A stretch of 64,000 nt of DNA from Brenneria roseae subsp. roseae (GTDB lineage: Bacteria; Pseudomonadota; Gammaproteobacteria; Enterobacterales; Enterobacteriaceae), in NCBI RefSeq assembly GCF_003115845.1, contig NZ_KZ819038.1, positions 31,349 through 95,348 on the forward strand, in the 5' to 3' direction. The position numbers were made by a program, and so were the translations under genes. Below, in pieces: positions 37,809 through 47,287 of the stretch. Position 1 is the first letter of the stretch; each line of letters begins with the position of its first letter. The notes beneath the pieces were generated by a model. It had not been told where the DNA came from. It made no database searches and saw only the letters and a list, made by a program, of their open reading frames with translations.

Positions 37809-39146
37809 ATGGCGACACGCTCAACCATCATGGATACCAACAGCTTTCGTGCGGAACATGCCGATGCGCTGGATAAGGACGTTCGTAAGCTGACCGATAA
37901 GCGCAGCCAGATACTTGGCGAATCCTATCGTTTGTTTTATCGCAACCCCGTGCATTTGGTGCGGGGGAAAGGGCAATATCTGTGGGATGCCGCCGGGAAT
38001 AAATATCTGGATGTGTACAACAACGTCGCCAGCATCGGTCACTGCCATCCTGCGGTGATTGAAGCCGTCCATCAGCAGATGAGCCTGCTGAATACCCACA
38101 CCCGCTATTTGCACGAGCGTATTCTGGATTATTCCGCAGACTTGCTTACCACCGTGCCTGATGAAATCAATAAAGCCATGTACATGTGCACGGGGTCGGA
38201 AGCCAACGATTTGGCGATCCGGGTGGCCCGGGCCTACAGCGGCGGCGCCGGTATCATTGTCAGTCGGGAGGCTTACCATGGCACCAGTGAGCTGACGTCC
38301 GGCGCTTCGCCGGCGTTGGGAAGCGGCCAACCGCTGGCCGCTACCACGCGTCTGGTTCCTGCGCCGGATCGCTATCGCGTCAATGCTGCCGATCTGGGCG
38401 TCTGGTTTGCCAATGAGATACAGAAACAGATTGATGATATGGCGGCGCACGGCATTAAGTTTGCCGGTTTTCTGGCGGATTCCATCTTCTCGTCCGATGG
38501 GGTGCTGCCGGGGCCGGCGGGCTACCTGAAACCGGCGATTGACGTGGTACATGCCAACGGCGGTATTTTCATCGCGGATGAAGTGCAGCCCGGATTTGCG
38601 CGCACGGGCGACAGTTTCTGGGGCTTTGCCCGCCACGATATCGTCCCGGATGTGGTGACTCTGGGGAAACCCATGGGCAACGGCATTCCGGTGTCCGCAC
38701 TGCTGGCAAAAGCCGATGTGCTGGCGGCCTTCAGTGATGAGATTCCCTACTTCAATACGTTTGGCGGCAACCCCGTATCCATTGCCGCCGCACAGGCGGT
38801 TCTGAGTGTGATCCGCGAGGAAAATCTACAGGAACATAGCCGCGTCGTCGGTGAAAAACTGCGTCTTGAGCTGGCACATCTGGCCGATCGTCACGATTGT
38901 GTCGGTGATGTCCGCGGGGCCGGGTTGTTCATCGGGTTTGAACTGGTCAGCGATCGTGAGGCAAAAACGCCGGACAAACAGCTGGCGTTGGATGTCATTG
39001 AACAACTGCGTGCCGACCACGTTCTGACCTCGGTGGCGGGGCCGCACGGCAATGTGCTGAAACTGCGTCCGCCGTTGGCCTTCCAGGAACAGGATATCGA
39101 CTGGCTGGTTGGCGCGCTGGATAAGGCGTTGGGCGCGGCGCGTTAA
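37809..39146 (+). CDS. Class III PLP enzyme, ethanolamine-phosphate lyase/PbfA-like
   Basis: A 445-residue fold-type I PLP enzyme. The cofactor lysine is Lys287 in VTLGKPMGNG; the PLP-phosphate aspartate is in FIADEVQPGFARTG; GSEAND and FNTFGGNPVS are also conserved. The run DEVQ-GF-R-G, TLGKPMGNG, YFNTFGG and GDVRGAGLFIGFEL is closest to ETNPPL-type phospho-lyases, and to PbfA, which deaminates hydroxylated 2-aminoethylphosphonate, rather than to typical transaminases. Its position opposite a 2-aminoethylphosphonate-type transporter supports an aminophosphonate or phosphoethanolamine substrate. No phnW or phnX is nearby. An ATG at 37830 is an alternative start. Confidence 0.85.
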   Translation: MATRSTIMDTNSFRAEHADALDKDVRKLTDKRSQILGESYRLFYRNPVHLVRGKGQYLWDAAGNKYLDVYNNVASIGHCHPAVIEAVHQQMSLLNTHTRYLHERILDYSADLLTTVPDEINKAMYMCTGSEANDLAIRVARAYSGGAGIIVSREAYHGTSELTSGASPALGSGQPLAATTRLVPAPDRYRVNAADLGVWFANEIQKQIDDMAAHGIKFAGFLADSIFSSDGVLPGPAGYLKPAIDVVHANGGIFIADEVQPGFARTGDSFWGFARHDIVPDVVTLGKPMGNGIPVSALLAKADVLAAFSDEIPYFNTFGGNPVSIAAAQAVLSVIREENLQEHSRVVGEKLRLELAHLADRHDCVGDVRGAGLFIGFELVSDREAKTPDKQLALDVIEQLRADHVLTSVAGPHGNVLKLRPPLAFQEQDIDWLVGALDKALGAAR

Positions 39147-39204
39147 GGCTGGCGTTGTTTGAATGGGGAAAATACGCGAGGTTGATGACAAACCTCCGAA
39201 CCCT

Positions 39205-39287
39205 GCCGCCATTCTCGCGAAGGTGGGGATTTTTCTTCAGATAACGTGTTGATATCTGAAGGTTTCTTCCTGCGCAGGAATGACGGC
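39205..39287. repeat. 83-bp imperfect inverted-repeat hairpin element
   Basis: Two arms of about 37 bp (GCCGCCATTC...TTCAGATA and TATCTGAAGG...GAATGACGGC) face each other over a 9-base loop. The inner 9 bp (CTTCAGATA/TATCTGAAG) is perfect; the right arm contains the palindrome TTCCTGCGCAGGAA. It sits between convergent genes and may serve both as terminator. Confidence 0.65.
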
Positions 39288-39351
39288 GTTGGGTTCTATA
39301 TCGTGAATGAACATGTTGTCAATGGTCTGAATACGCCGGATTATCGCCTGT

Positions 39352-41610
39352 TTATGCGGGAATGCCGGCGATTCTTTTACTGCGTGACCAGACGCGGTGC
39401 TCGCTCAACGCCTTGAGGAAATCCTTCATAAAATCTCCTGCGGCGGTATCGGCTTCAATAATGCCTGCTTCACTTTTTTTGTCCAAACCCAGTTTGGCTT
39501 TAAATTGGCGCGCATCGCCTGCCAGACCGATGACTTTCAGATGCTTGTAGGCTTCAAGCAGGTAGTAGACGGCATCCCCGCTGTTGATAATGGTATCTAT
39601 TTCCCCGCCCGGAACCATTACCGCGTCCACGCTCACCGAAGGTGAACCTGCAAAGGTATCGGCGATGCGTAATACCGAACCGTCATCGGTGGTCACCTGG
39701 CCCGCCCGTGAATAGAGCAGCTTGCAATGAACGCCCTGCGCCTGAAGCCCTTTAACGATGGCCAGCGCGTCTGCGGAGCTGGTGTTTCCATTCAGCAGGA
39801 TCGCCACGGTACGGCCTTTTACTGAAGCATTTGGCGTATCGTACAGGCTCAGACTTGGCGCCTTTTTCAGACCGTTGACGTTTTTGGGCGGGGCTACGCG
39901 CTTTTGCTCATCGGTCAATGCAATGCCAAGATTGTCAGCCACCTGCCGGGCCAGTGAGCCGTCAATATGGGCAAGATGATCGACAACGCGTTCGCGGATA
40001 TACGACCGTACCACTTTACCTAATTCAAAGCTGAAAGCCTCGACGATATGTTGTTGCTCAACCGGCGTCTGGCTTAGCCAGAACAGTCTGGGGTGCGCAT
40101 AATACTCGCCAAACGATGGGCTGCGCTCGCGGATCTTATGGCCTTCCATGCGTTGCTGGTAACTTTCGAAACCACCGCGCTGCGGCGCCGGCTTGGTTTC
40201 CCGCGGCCAGTTGTCGTTAATGGAGTTGGGTTCGTAGTTTGCCGGGTTATTGTCGATATCCATGCGGTGCATGCCGTCGCGCTGAAAGTTATGGTACGGG
40301 CAAACCGGCCGGTTGATCGGAATTTCGTGGAAATTCGGCCCGCCGAGACGGCTGATTTGCGTATCGGTATAGGAGAACAAACGCCCCTGCAACAGCGGGT
40401 CGTTGGTAAAATCCAGCCCCGGTACGATATGCCCCGGATGGAATGCCACCTGCTCGTTTTCGGCAAAGAAGTTATCCGGATTACGATTGAGCGTCATTTT
40501 GCCTACCAGTTGTACCGGCACCAGTTCTTCAGGAATGAGTTTCGTCGGGTCGAGCAGATCGAAATCGTATTTAAACTCGTCTTCTTCAGGGATAAGCTGG
40601 AATCCCAACTCGTATTCCGGGTAGTCGCCGGCCTCAATCGCTTCCCACAGGTCGCGGCGGTGGAAATCCGGATCGCGCCCGGTCAGCTTCTGCGCTTCAT
40701 CCCAGACCAGTGAGGCTTTGCCGGCTACCGGTTTCCAGTGGAAGCGTACGAAAGTGGCTTTTCCTTTGGCGTTGATCAGTCGAAAGGTATGAATACCAAA
40801 GCCTTCCATCGTCCGGTAGCTGCGGGGAATGCCACGGTCGGACATCGCCCATATTACGTTATGCAACGTTTCCGGTTGCAGTGAAACGTAGTCCCAAAAC
40901 GAGTCATGAGCGCTTTGCCCCTGCGGGATGGCCCAGTGCGGCTCGGGTTTTACCGCATGGACGAAATCGGGGAATTTGTGGGCGTCCTGAAGAAAGAATA
41001 TGGGGGTGTTGTTGCCGACCAGGTCAAATATTCCTTCATCGGTATAGAACTTGGTTGCCCAGCCGCGAATATCACGTACGGTATCCGCCGAGCCCGCACC
41101 GCCCTGTACGGTAGAAAACCGGACAAATACCGGCGTGATTTTATCGGGATCGGCAAGGAACGAGGCTTTGGTAATATCCGCAAGGCTTTTGTACGGTTGG
41201 AAAAAACCATGCGCCGCCGAGCCGCGGGCGTGTACGATACGCTCGGGAATACGTTCATGGTCAAAGTGGGTGATTTTCTCTCTGAGGATAAAATCTTCCA
41301 GTAGCGTAGGCCCGCGCGAACCCGCACGTAATGAGTTCTGATCGTCCGCGATGCGTACGCCCTGATTGGTCGTCAGCGGTGACAGGTCACCGTTTTTGCG
41401 CAGCGGATCGAGCGACTTCAGCTTTTCGTTAGTGGTTTTCGGACTTTTCGCACTGCCGGATGCGGTTGGTTCCGCGCCGGGGGGCGTGGGTTTGGCCGAT
41501 GGATGATGAGAGCCGTCTTTGGGGGCTAAAGAGCCTAACCCGGGCTTTGCTTGGTTAGCATCATGAACCGGCGCTACGTGTTTTAATGTGGGTTTATCTT
41601 TTTTCGACAT
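39352..41610 (-). CDS. katE: Monofunctional catalase HPII (KatE)
   Basis: A 752-residue large-subunit catalase, essentially the size of E. coli HPII (753). A hydrophilic N-terminal tail rich in Pro/Lys is followed by the catalase core with the essential His in [14 protein letters not shown], Asn in [12 protein letters not shown] and the heme-ligand Tyr region [14 protein letters not shown] downstream of YEPNSIND; the C-terminal 150 residues form the DJ-1/PfpI-like domain ([20 protein letters not shown]). AGGAGCAG precedes the start. As in E. coli, cedA lies divergently next to it. Confidence 0.95.
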   Translation of the reverse strand: MSKKDKPTLKHVAPVHDANQAKPGLGSLAPKDGSHHPSAKPTPPGAEPTASGSAKSPKTTNEKLKSLDPLRKNGDLSPLTTNQGVRIADDQNSLRAGSRGPTLLEDFILREKITHFDHERIPERIVHARGSAAHGFFQPYKSLADITKASFLADPDKITPVFVRFSTVQGGAGSADTVRDIRGWATKFYTDEGIFDLVGNNTPIFFLQDAHKFPDFVHAVKPEPHWAIPQGQSAHDSFWDYVSLQPETLHNVIWAMSDRGIPRSYRTMEGFGIHTFRLINAKGKATFVRFHWKPVAGKASLVWDEAQKLTGRDPDFHRRDLWEAIEAGDYPEYELGFQLIPEEDEFKYDFDLLDPTKLIPEELVPVQLVGKMTLNRNPDNFFAENEQVAFHPGHIVPGLDFTNDPLLQGRLFSYTDTQISRLGGPNFHEIPINRPVCPYHNFQRDGMHRMDIDNNPANYEPNSINDNWPRETKPAPQRGGFESYQQRMEGHKIRERSPSFGEYYAHPRLFWLSQTPVEQQHIVEAFSFELGKVVRSYIRERVVDHLAHIDGSLARQVADNLGIALTDEQKRVAPPKNVNGLKKAPSLSLYDTPNASVKGRTVAILLNGNTSSADALAIVKGLQAQGVHCKLLYSRAGQVTTDDGSVLRIADTFAGSPSVSVDAVMVPGGEIDTIINSGDAVYYLLEAYKHLKVIGLAGDARQFKAKLGLDKKSEAGIIEADTAAGDFMKDFLKALSEHRVWSRSKRIAGIPA

Positions 41611-41815
41611 TGAACTCTGCTCCTGTTTTTGTATTGAACAAGATGATTATGTTAAAGACCCTTCTAACTATAGAACAATACGCGGTCCCTGCTGGCGGAT
41701 GGCTATTTATCTCCCACGATGAGGCGTGAACGGCAGGCGTGTCGCAAAGCACGACGTATACCCTGTTGATCCGTTATCATGATGAGGTTGTTCACTTGTT
41801 CGTTTTGCATTGCCT

Positions 41816-42049
41816 ATGAAACCATTGCGTCAACAAAATCGCCCTGTGCTGACTTACCAATCGCGCGTCGAGCCCGCGCCGCCGTTACATCCCGAACGCG
41901 TTGAAGGATTTAATGATGTCTGGATAGTACGGAGGAAATACGTGGCGTTTGTGCTGGTGGACGGCAAGTTTCTTCAGTCGCCGCCTTTTACCCTGGCTGA
42001 GGCGGCGCAACGATGGGCGGAACAGATTCGTCAGGAATACGAAATATAA
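41816..42049 (+). CDS. cedA: Cell division activator CedA
   Basis: A 77-residue protein close to E. coli CedA: MKPLRQQNRP start, EPAPPLHPERVEGFNDVWIVRRKYVAFVL, SPPFTLAEAAQRWAEQIRQE end. CedA is a small dsDNA-binding protein that relieves division inhibition caused by over-replication and has been found bound to RNA polymerase. Its place beside katE is the same as in E. coli. ATG 41816 gives the E. coli-like N-terminus; a TTG six bases upstream is unlikely. Confidence 0.9.
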   Translation: MKPLRQQNRPVLTYQSRVEPAPPLHPERVEGFNDVWIVRRKYVAFVLVDGKFLQSPPFTLAEAAQRWAEQIRQEYEI

Positions 42050-42362
42050 AGAAGTCACATCATCCTGTGGGTCATTGCGCCTGCTGTTTTTTCGTTATTC
42101 GAAATTTGTCGGGCACGGCGAAGAAGAATTTTTATTCTGCGCAACGTATCGCATTATTCTTACAGTTTTTATTAAATGAAACGTAAATAAATACACTATG
42201 ATTACGCGCGGTGTATTTAAGTGCGTTGGCGTTGTCGGTGAATGTCGGGTTCGGGGCTTTCACTTTGCCAGATTTTATGGCGCAGTTGCTGACTTATCTT
42301 CAACCTGTCTTGTGCTTCAGTGACGCTTCCTGGTGCCTGGAACGTTTGGGTTTGTATAAAGA
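42050..42362. other. Intergenic region cedA-bglX (313 bp)
   Basis: This is the 5' region of bglX. An open frame from GTG 42211 to a stop overlapping the bglX start exists but lacks a ribosome-binding site; see rejected items. No RNA or known motif was recognised. Confidence 0.4.
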
Positions 42363-44669
42363 ATGAATTGGCTTATTTCACTGACTATCGCCATTGGGCT
42401 TGTCTGTAACCCGGTTTTTGCACAGAACACGCCATTTGTGCCGGTATCGGTGACACTGTCACATCAACAGCGTGATGCTTTTGTTTCTGATTTAATGAAA
42501 AAAATGACGCTGAACGAAAAAATCGGTCAGCTCAGGTTAATCAGCGTCGGGGCTGATAATCCCAAAAAAGCAATTCGCGAGATGATCAGGAACGGTCAGG
42601 TCGGGGCGATTTTTAATACGGTAACGCGTCCTGATATTCGCATGATGCAGGATCAGGTGATGCAACTCAGTCGCCTGAAAATTCCACTGTTTTTCGCTTA
42701 TGATGTGGTGCATGGTCAGCGCACCATTTTCCCGATCGCACTGGGACTGGCTTCCAGTTGGGATATGGACGCGATTGCCAAAAGCGCGCGCGTGGCGGCT
42801 TATGAAGCCACGGAAGACGGTCTGAATATGACCTGGGCGCCTATGGTCGATATTACCCGCGATCCCCGCTGGGGCCGGGTGTCTGAAGGTTTCGGCGAAG
42901 ATACCTGGCTCACCAGCAAAATCGCGGGCGTGGTGGTCAAAGCGTTTCAGGGGGATGACGTTACTGCCCGTCATTCGCTGATGACCAGCGTAAAACACTA
43001 TGCGCTGTATGGCGCGGTGGAAGGCGGACGCGATTACAACACGGTGGACATGAGTCCGCAGCGCATGTTTCAGGATTATATGCCCCCTTATAAAGCCGCC
43101 ATTGATGCCGGCAGCAGCGGGGTGATGGTGGCGCTGAACTCTATCAACGGTACGCCGGCAACGTCAAACAGCTGGTTGCTGAAAGATATTTTGCGCGATC
43201 GGTGGCATTTCAAAGGGATCACCATTACCGATCACGGCGCGATCAAAGAGTTGATTAAACACGGCGTGGCGGGTGACCCGCGTGATGCTTCGCGTCTGGC
43301 GCTGAAATCCGGAGTCGGTATGAGCATGAGCGATGAATATTTCATACGCTATCTGCCGGAACTGGTGAAAAGCGGGGCCGTCACCGAGCGGGAGATCGAT
43401 GATGCCTGCCGTCAGGTACTGAATGTGAAGTACGATATGGGGCTGTTTGCCGATCCATACCGTCATTTGGGGCCTGCGGGCGCCGATCCGGCGGATACCA
43501 ATGCGGAAAGCCGCTTACACCGTCTGGAAGCCCGTGAGGTTGCGCGTAACAGTCTGGTTTTGTTGAAAAACCGGCTGCAAACGCTGCCGCTGAAGAAACA
43601 GGGCACCATTGCCGTTGTGGGGCCGCTGGCTGACAGCAAGCGCGATACCATGGGGAGCTGGTCCGCCGCCGGCGTGACTAAACAAACCATCACCGTCTAT
43701 CAGGGGATCAGGAATACCGTCGGCAATAACGCCACCATTCTGTATGCCAAAGGCGCTAACGTCAGCAACCATCAGGGGATTATCGATTTCCTGAATCAAT
43801 ATGAAGAGGCGGTGCAGGTCGATAAGCGTCCTCCACAGGCGATGATTGATGAGGCGGTTCAGGCGGCGAAGCAAGCCGATGTCGTGGTTGCGGTGGTGGG
43901 GGAAGCGGCAGGTATGGCGCACGAAGCCTCAAGCCGTTCCAATATCGATCTGCCACAAAGCCAGCGTGACCTGATTGCGGCATTGAAAGCCACGGGCAAG
44001 CCGTTGGTTCTGGTACTGATGAATGGCCGTCCACTGGCGTTGGTGCGTGAAGACCAACAGGCGGATGCGCTGCTGGAAACCTGGTTCAGCGGTACGGAGG
44101 GGGGAAATGCGATCGCTGATGTTCTGTTCGGCGACTACAACCCCTCCGGTAAACTGCCGATGTCCTTCCCGCGTTCTGTTGGACAGATTCCGATTTATTA
44201 CAACCACTTGCCATCAGGTCGTCCTTATTCGCCGGCAAACCCTGGTAAATACACGTCCCACTATTACGATGAAGCCAATGGGCCGCTCTATCCCTTTGGA
44301 TATGGTTTGAGCTACACCACGTTCAGCGTTTCGGATGTGCGGTTGTCGAGTCAGACCATGAAACGTGATGGCGCGTTGACGGCCAGCGTTACGGTAAAAA
44401 ATACCGGCGATCGGGCCGGGGAAACCGTGGTGCAGATGTATCTGCATGATGTGGTGGCATCGATCAGTCGTCCGGTGAAAGAGCTGCGCGGTTTTCAGAA
44501 AGTCATGCTGCAACCGGGCGAATCGCGCACGGTCAGTTTCCCGATCGGACAGGAGGCGCTGCAATTCTATAATGCCAACATGCAGCAGGTGGTTGAGCCT
44601 GGCGCATTCGATGTATTGATCGGCCTGGACTCGCAGCGCCTGAATAGCCAGCGTTTCACGCTGCTATAA
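42363..44669 (+). CDS. bglX: Periplasmic beta-glucosidase BglX (GH3)
   Basis: A 768-residue GH3 enzyme with a signal peptide (cleavage near VFAQ), the GH3 N-terminal barrel (FFAYDVVHGQRTIFPIALGLASSWD, WAPMVDITRDPRWGRVSEGFGED), nucleophile Asp290 in TITDHGAI, the C-terminal GH3 domain (VAVVGEAAGMAHEASSRSNIDLP) and the fibronectin-III-like end (GETVVQMYLHDVVASISRPVKELRGF). It releases glucose from beta-glucosides, including plant-derived ones, in the periplasm. The length matches E. coli BglX (765). The ribosome-binding site is weak. Confidence 0.95.
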   Translation: MNWLISLTIAIGLVCNPVFAQNTPFVPVSVTLSHQQRDAFVSDLMKKMTLNEKIGQLRLISVGADNPKKAIREMIRNGQVGAIFNTVTRPDIRMMQDQVMQLSRLKIPLFFAYDVVHGQRTIFPIALGLASSWDMDAIAKSARVAAYEATEDGLNMTWAPMVDITRDPRWGRVSEGFGEDTWLTSKIAGVVVKAFQGDDVTARHSLMTSVKHYALYGAVEGGRDYNTVDMSPQRMFQDYMPPYKAAIDAGSSGVMVALNSINGTPATSNSWLLKDILRDRWHFKGITITDHGAIKELIKHGVAGDPRDASRLALKSGVGMSMSDEYFIRYLPELVKSGAVTEREIDDACRQVLNVKYDMGLFADPYRHLGPAGADPADTNAESRLHRLEAREVARNSLVLLKNRLQTLPLKKQGTIAVVGPLADSKRDTMGSWSAAGVTKQTITVYQGIRNTVGNNATILYAKGANVSNHQGIIDFLNQYEEAVQVDKRPPQAMIDEAVQAAKQADVVVAVVGEAAGMAHEASSRSNIDLPQSQRDLIAALKATGKPLVLVLMNGRPLALVREDQQADALLETWFSGTEGGNAIADVLFGDYNPSGKLPMSFPRSVGQIPIYYNHLPSGRPYSPANPGKYTSHYYDEANGPLYPFGYGLSYTTFSVSDVRLSSQTMKRDGALTASVTVKNTGDRAGETVVQMYLHDVVASISRPVKELRGFQKVMLQPGESRTVSFPIGQEALQFYNANMQQVVEPGAFDVLIGLDSQRLNSQRFTLL

Positions 44670-44735
44670 TCAATGCGTTGCCAGCGTAAACGTTTGTTGC
44701 CGCCAATCGTTGTTATAATGATGCCGGTCCAGCCG

Positions 44736-44759
44736 CGCCGCCGGTATTAACCGGCGGCG
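44736..44759 (+). promoter_or_regulatory. Stable hairpin in the idi leader (or bglX terminator)
   Basis: Perfect 10-bp GC-rich arms (CGCCGCCGGT and ACCGGCGGCG) have an ATTA loop and no T-run. An extended -10 element (TGTTATAAT, 44711-44719) stands just upstream, so the hairpin would be transcribed near the 5' end of idi mRNA. Confidence 0.5.
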
Positions 44760-44799
44760 TGTTATATCATGTACGACTATGTAGTGAAGAGAGAGCAGT

Positions 44800-45345
44800 A
44801 TGCCGTTGACGGAAGTCATTCTGGTTGATGAAACCGACCAGCCAACTGGCGTGATGGAAAAGCAGCAAGCGCACGAGAAAGGATTATTACACCGTGCCGT
44901 AACCGTTTATGTGTTCAACTCCCGTCAGCAATTGCTGCTTCAGCAACGGGCGGAAGACAAATATCACAGCGGTGGATTATGGAGTAATACCTGTTGCAGC
45001 CATCCCGCGCCGGGAGAAGAGACAGTGCAGGCTGCGCATCGCCGGCTGTATCAGGAAATGGGATTGCGCTGCCCGCTTACCCCCATGTTTACGCTGACTT
45101 ACCGATTACCGCTGGATAATGGACTCACCGAACATGAGTTGGGGCATGTCTATTTTGGTATAACCGATGACATTCCCCAGGTTAATCCTGAAGAGGCGGC
45201 GGGCTATGAATATCTATCGCTGGAACAGATCAAACAAAGTATGGATAGGTCACCGGAACGCTTCACGGCCTGGTTCCGACTGACATTCTCACGCATTCCC
45301 GCCTATTGGAAACAATTTCAGATTGACCATGCCCGCGGCGAATAA
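44800..45345 (+). CDS. idi: Isopentenyl-diphosphate delta-isomerase (type 1, Nudix fold)
   Basis: A 181-residue cytoplasmic enzyme that interconverts isopentenyl and dimethylallyl diphosphate. The catalytic Cys66 lies in NTCCSHPAPGEE and the catalytic Glu in HELGHVYFG; the Nudix-like run ETVQAAHRRLYQEMGL is clear. The length matches E. coli Idi (182). ATG 44800 follows AGAGAG. It is monocistronic, between bglX and a small membrane protein gene on the other strand. Confidence 0.94.
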   Translation: MPLTEVILVDETDQPTGVMEKQQAHEKGLLHRAVTVYVFNSRQQLLLQQRAEDKYHSGGLWSNTCCSHPAPGEETVQAAHRRLYQEMGLRCPLTPMFTLTYRLPLDNGLTEHELGHVYFGITDDIPQVNPEEAAGYEYLSLEQIKQSMDRSPERFTAWFRLTFSRIPAYWKQFQIDHARGE

Positions 45346-45380
45346 ATGCTGACACGGCCGTTGATGCTGCGGGGCAACGG

Positions 45381-45485
45381 TCAACCGCCGACGATAATGA
45401 TGTACCCCACCAGCATGACGCCGCCGATCCCGCCGATGGCACACAGCGCGAACAGCCCGATAATACCCAGTTTGCCTAAACTCAT
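45381..45485 (-). CDS. 34-residue single-helix membrane protein
   Basis: A short gene with ATG 45485, preceded by AAGGAT at a suitable distance, coding for a 34-residue peptide: MSLGKLGIIGLFALC, then a Gly-rich hydrophobic run with GGIGGVML and the ending IIIVGG. The whole peptide is one hydrophobic helix with a single Lys near the N-terminus, the usual look of enterobacterial small membrane proteins. It ends just after the convergent idi gene. I do not recognise it by name; the good ribosome-binding site and coherent hydrophobicity support it. Confidence 0.65.
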   Translation of the reverse strand: MSLGKLGIIGLFALCAIGGIGGVMLVGYIIIVGG

Positions 45486-45555
45486 CAGGTTATCCTTTTG
45501 TTAACTGCCACGGATTATAAAGCCTTCAGCGGGTGAAACAAGGCGTGAACGTCAC

Positions 45556-46191
45556 TTAACGATGAAACAGCAGAATCAGGCCAAAGAAGATTAAAACAAT
45601 CCCTGCGCCGCGTTCAATGATGTTCAGATAACGTTGAAGCCGTTGTTGTACCAATGGGCGTGTAATCAGCGCCGCAATCAACAAATCCCAGCCGAGTACG
45701 ACGAAAAACATCCAGCCGCCGCTAACGATCTGCTGCGTGGCAGTGACATTCTGCCCCAGAATTGTGGTCATCAGGCTGATGTAAAACAGCATGTTTTTAG
45801 GATTGAGTAACGCCGAACCCAGACCCAGCAGCATTTGCCGACCCAACGTCAGGGGCTTTTCTGTCTGTTGAACCGGCTGGAGTTGAGGTGATGAACGGCT
45901 TTTCAGCAGTTGATAGCCAATCCACAGCAGATAGCAGGCGCCGCTCAGTTCAATCAGACTAAATAGCCGTGGCGAGTGCTGAATGCCCGCCCAGCCGAGC
46001 GTCGCGAGCAAAATATAAATACCGTTCCCCAATGCAATACCCAGACAGATACCGGCGCTGCCGCGCAAGTGATAGCGGATAGCGTAGGCGGTCAATAAGA
46101 AAAAATCGGGTCCCGGGCTCAGCAGCGCCACAAAGTGAGCCAATGCCAGTGCCGGAAAATTAGCGGGAAATAATGTACTGATAAGCATCAT
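45556..46191 (-). CDS. LysE/RhtB-family amino acid exporter
   Basis: A 211-residue protein with six hydrophobic helices and the family motif LLSPGPDFFLLTAYAIRYHLRGSAGICLGIALGN at the N-terminus; LLNPKNMLFYISL follows. RhtB proteins export amino acids such as threonine, homoserine or leucine from the cytoplasm. Two adjacent ATGs (46191 and 46188) are both possible. It lies 49 bp after an AraC-type gene on the same strand, which may control it. Confidence 0.88.
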   Translation of the reverse strand: MMLISTLFPANFPALALAHFVALLSPGPDFFLLTAYAIRYHLRGSAGICLGIALGNGIYILLATLGWAGIQHSPRLFSLIELSGACYLLWIGYQLLKSRSSPQLQPVQQTEKPLTLGRQMLLGLGSALLNPKNMLFYISLMTTILGQNVTATQQIVSGGWMFFVVLGWDLLIAALITRPLVQQRLQRYLNIIERGAGIVLIFFGLILLFHR

Positions 46192-46240
46192 ACCTGTGAC
46201 CTCGAAAAATAATCGGGGTCAGTCTAGGCAATCGGCAGGG

Positions 46241-47128
46241 CTATTTATTGTCAAATATTGATCGTGAATGCCGGTATTGCCCGGGCGTTGCTGCCGTATA
46301 GTGAACGAATGTCTTGTGGAAATGGCTCTGATCGCAAAAGCCGCTTTGATACCCGGCATCGGCCAGCGGCGTGCCCTGACGCAGCAACGTCTTGGCATAT
46401 TCCACGCGGGCGTTATTCAGAAAGGCCATCGGCGTAACGCCTGTCTCGCGACGGAACTGGCGCACAATGGTTTCCCGCCGCAGATTCAGCTCTTCGGCCA
46501 GTGCTTCCAGCGAGGGCGACGTTTGCAGGTTACTCAGCAAACGCTGGCGCACGTAGCCTGTCGTCGTATGGTATGTGGATTCCGGGGGAAAGGATGAATG
46601 CGAAGCCGGTTCCACCGGGAGACAATATTGTTGCAGGATGGGGGTGATGAGGTGATGTAGCGTTTTTTCGGCGGCGGCAACCTCTCCCTGATGAAGTTGG
46701 GCGATCAACTGCTGATAACGGGTAAATAGTGCCGGATCATGCAAAACAACACCACGCGAGTGCAGCGATGTTACGGGATGGCCACAGAGTCTGGATAGTT
46801 GTTGCAGGCACCATGTCGTATCCAGATAGAGCATATGATAGCTGCGGGTTTGCCCCGGCAGGGGATTACAGCTGTGTGGCTGATGGGGGTCGATGAGGAT
46901 CAGATCGCCAGCCTGTAGCAGGTGCTGCTGCCCCCGGTAATGGCTGCGCGTTCCTCCTTGTTCAATCGCGCCGATGGAGAACTGCGGGTGGGTATGCGTT
47001 TTATACGCCTGCCGGCTGTGCCAGGTTGAACGGCTTTCCAGATGAGGCAACAGCGGTGAAAACCAGTAGGTTTGCTCGACGTGACAAACGGACGACCTGT
47101 TTTTAGATGATATATTTTTACATAACAT
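46241..47128 (-). CDS. AraC-family regulator with cupin-type sensor
   Basis: A 295-residue regulator. The N-terminal domain is cupin-like (HTHPQFSIGAIEQGGTRSHYRG, LLQAGDLILIDPHQPHSCNP) and the C-terminal AraC HTH pair starts near residue 195 (SLEALAEELNLRRETIVRQFRRETG, then TPLADAGYQSGFCDQSHFHKTF). The type commonly found next to LysE exporters; it probably activates the exporter gene downstream. The ligand is unknown. Confidence 0.87.
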   Translation of the reverse strand: MLCKNISSKNRSSVCHVEQTYWFSPLLPHLESRSTWHSRQAYKTHTHPQFSIGAIEQGGTRSHYRGQQHLLQAGDLILIDPHQPHSCNPLPGQTRSYHMLYLDTTWCLQQLSRLCGHPVTSLHSRGVVLHDPALFTRYQQLIAQLHQGEVAAAEKTLHHLITPILQQYCLPVEPASHSSFPPESTYHTTTGYVRQRLLSNLQTSPSLEALAEELNLRRETIVRQFRRETGVTPMAFLNNARVEYAKTLLRQGTPLADAGYQSGFCDQSHFHKTFVHYTAATPGQYRHSRSIFDNK

Positions 47129-47287
47129 AGCTCAGCAGCACCTTAATCCCAATCATGGCGGCAACCTATACCCTAATCTTTGAGAGGGAAATTGTCGAGG
47201 CGGAGTACCGGCAATGTGTGATATCGGCTGACGTGTTTCCTCGTCTGTGGGACAATGCCCGTCAGACTCAATAAATACAGAGAATGC

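Noticed and set aside
42211..42366. A 51-codon GTG frame ending with an ATGA overlap into bglX, ending in CLERLGLYKE
   Set aside because: No ribosome-binding site and no recognisable product; the overlap could be chance. Conservation analysis would decide.
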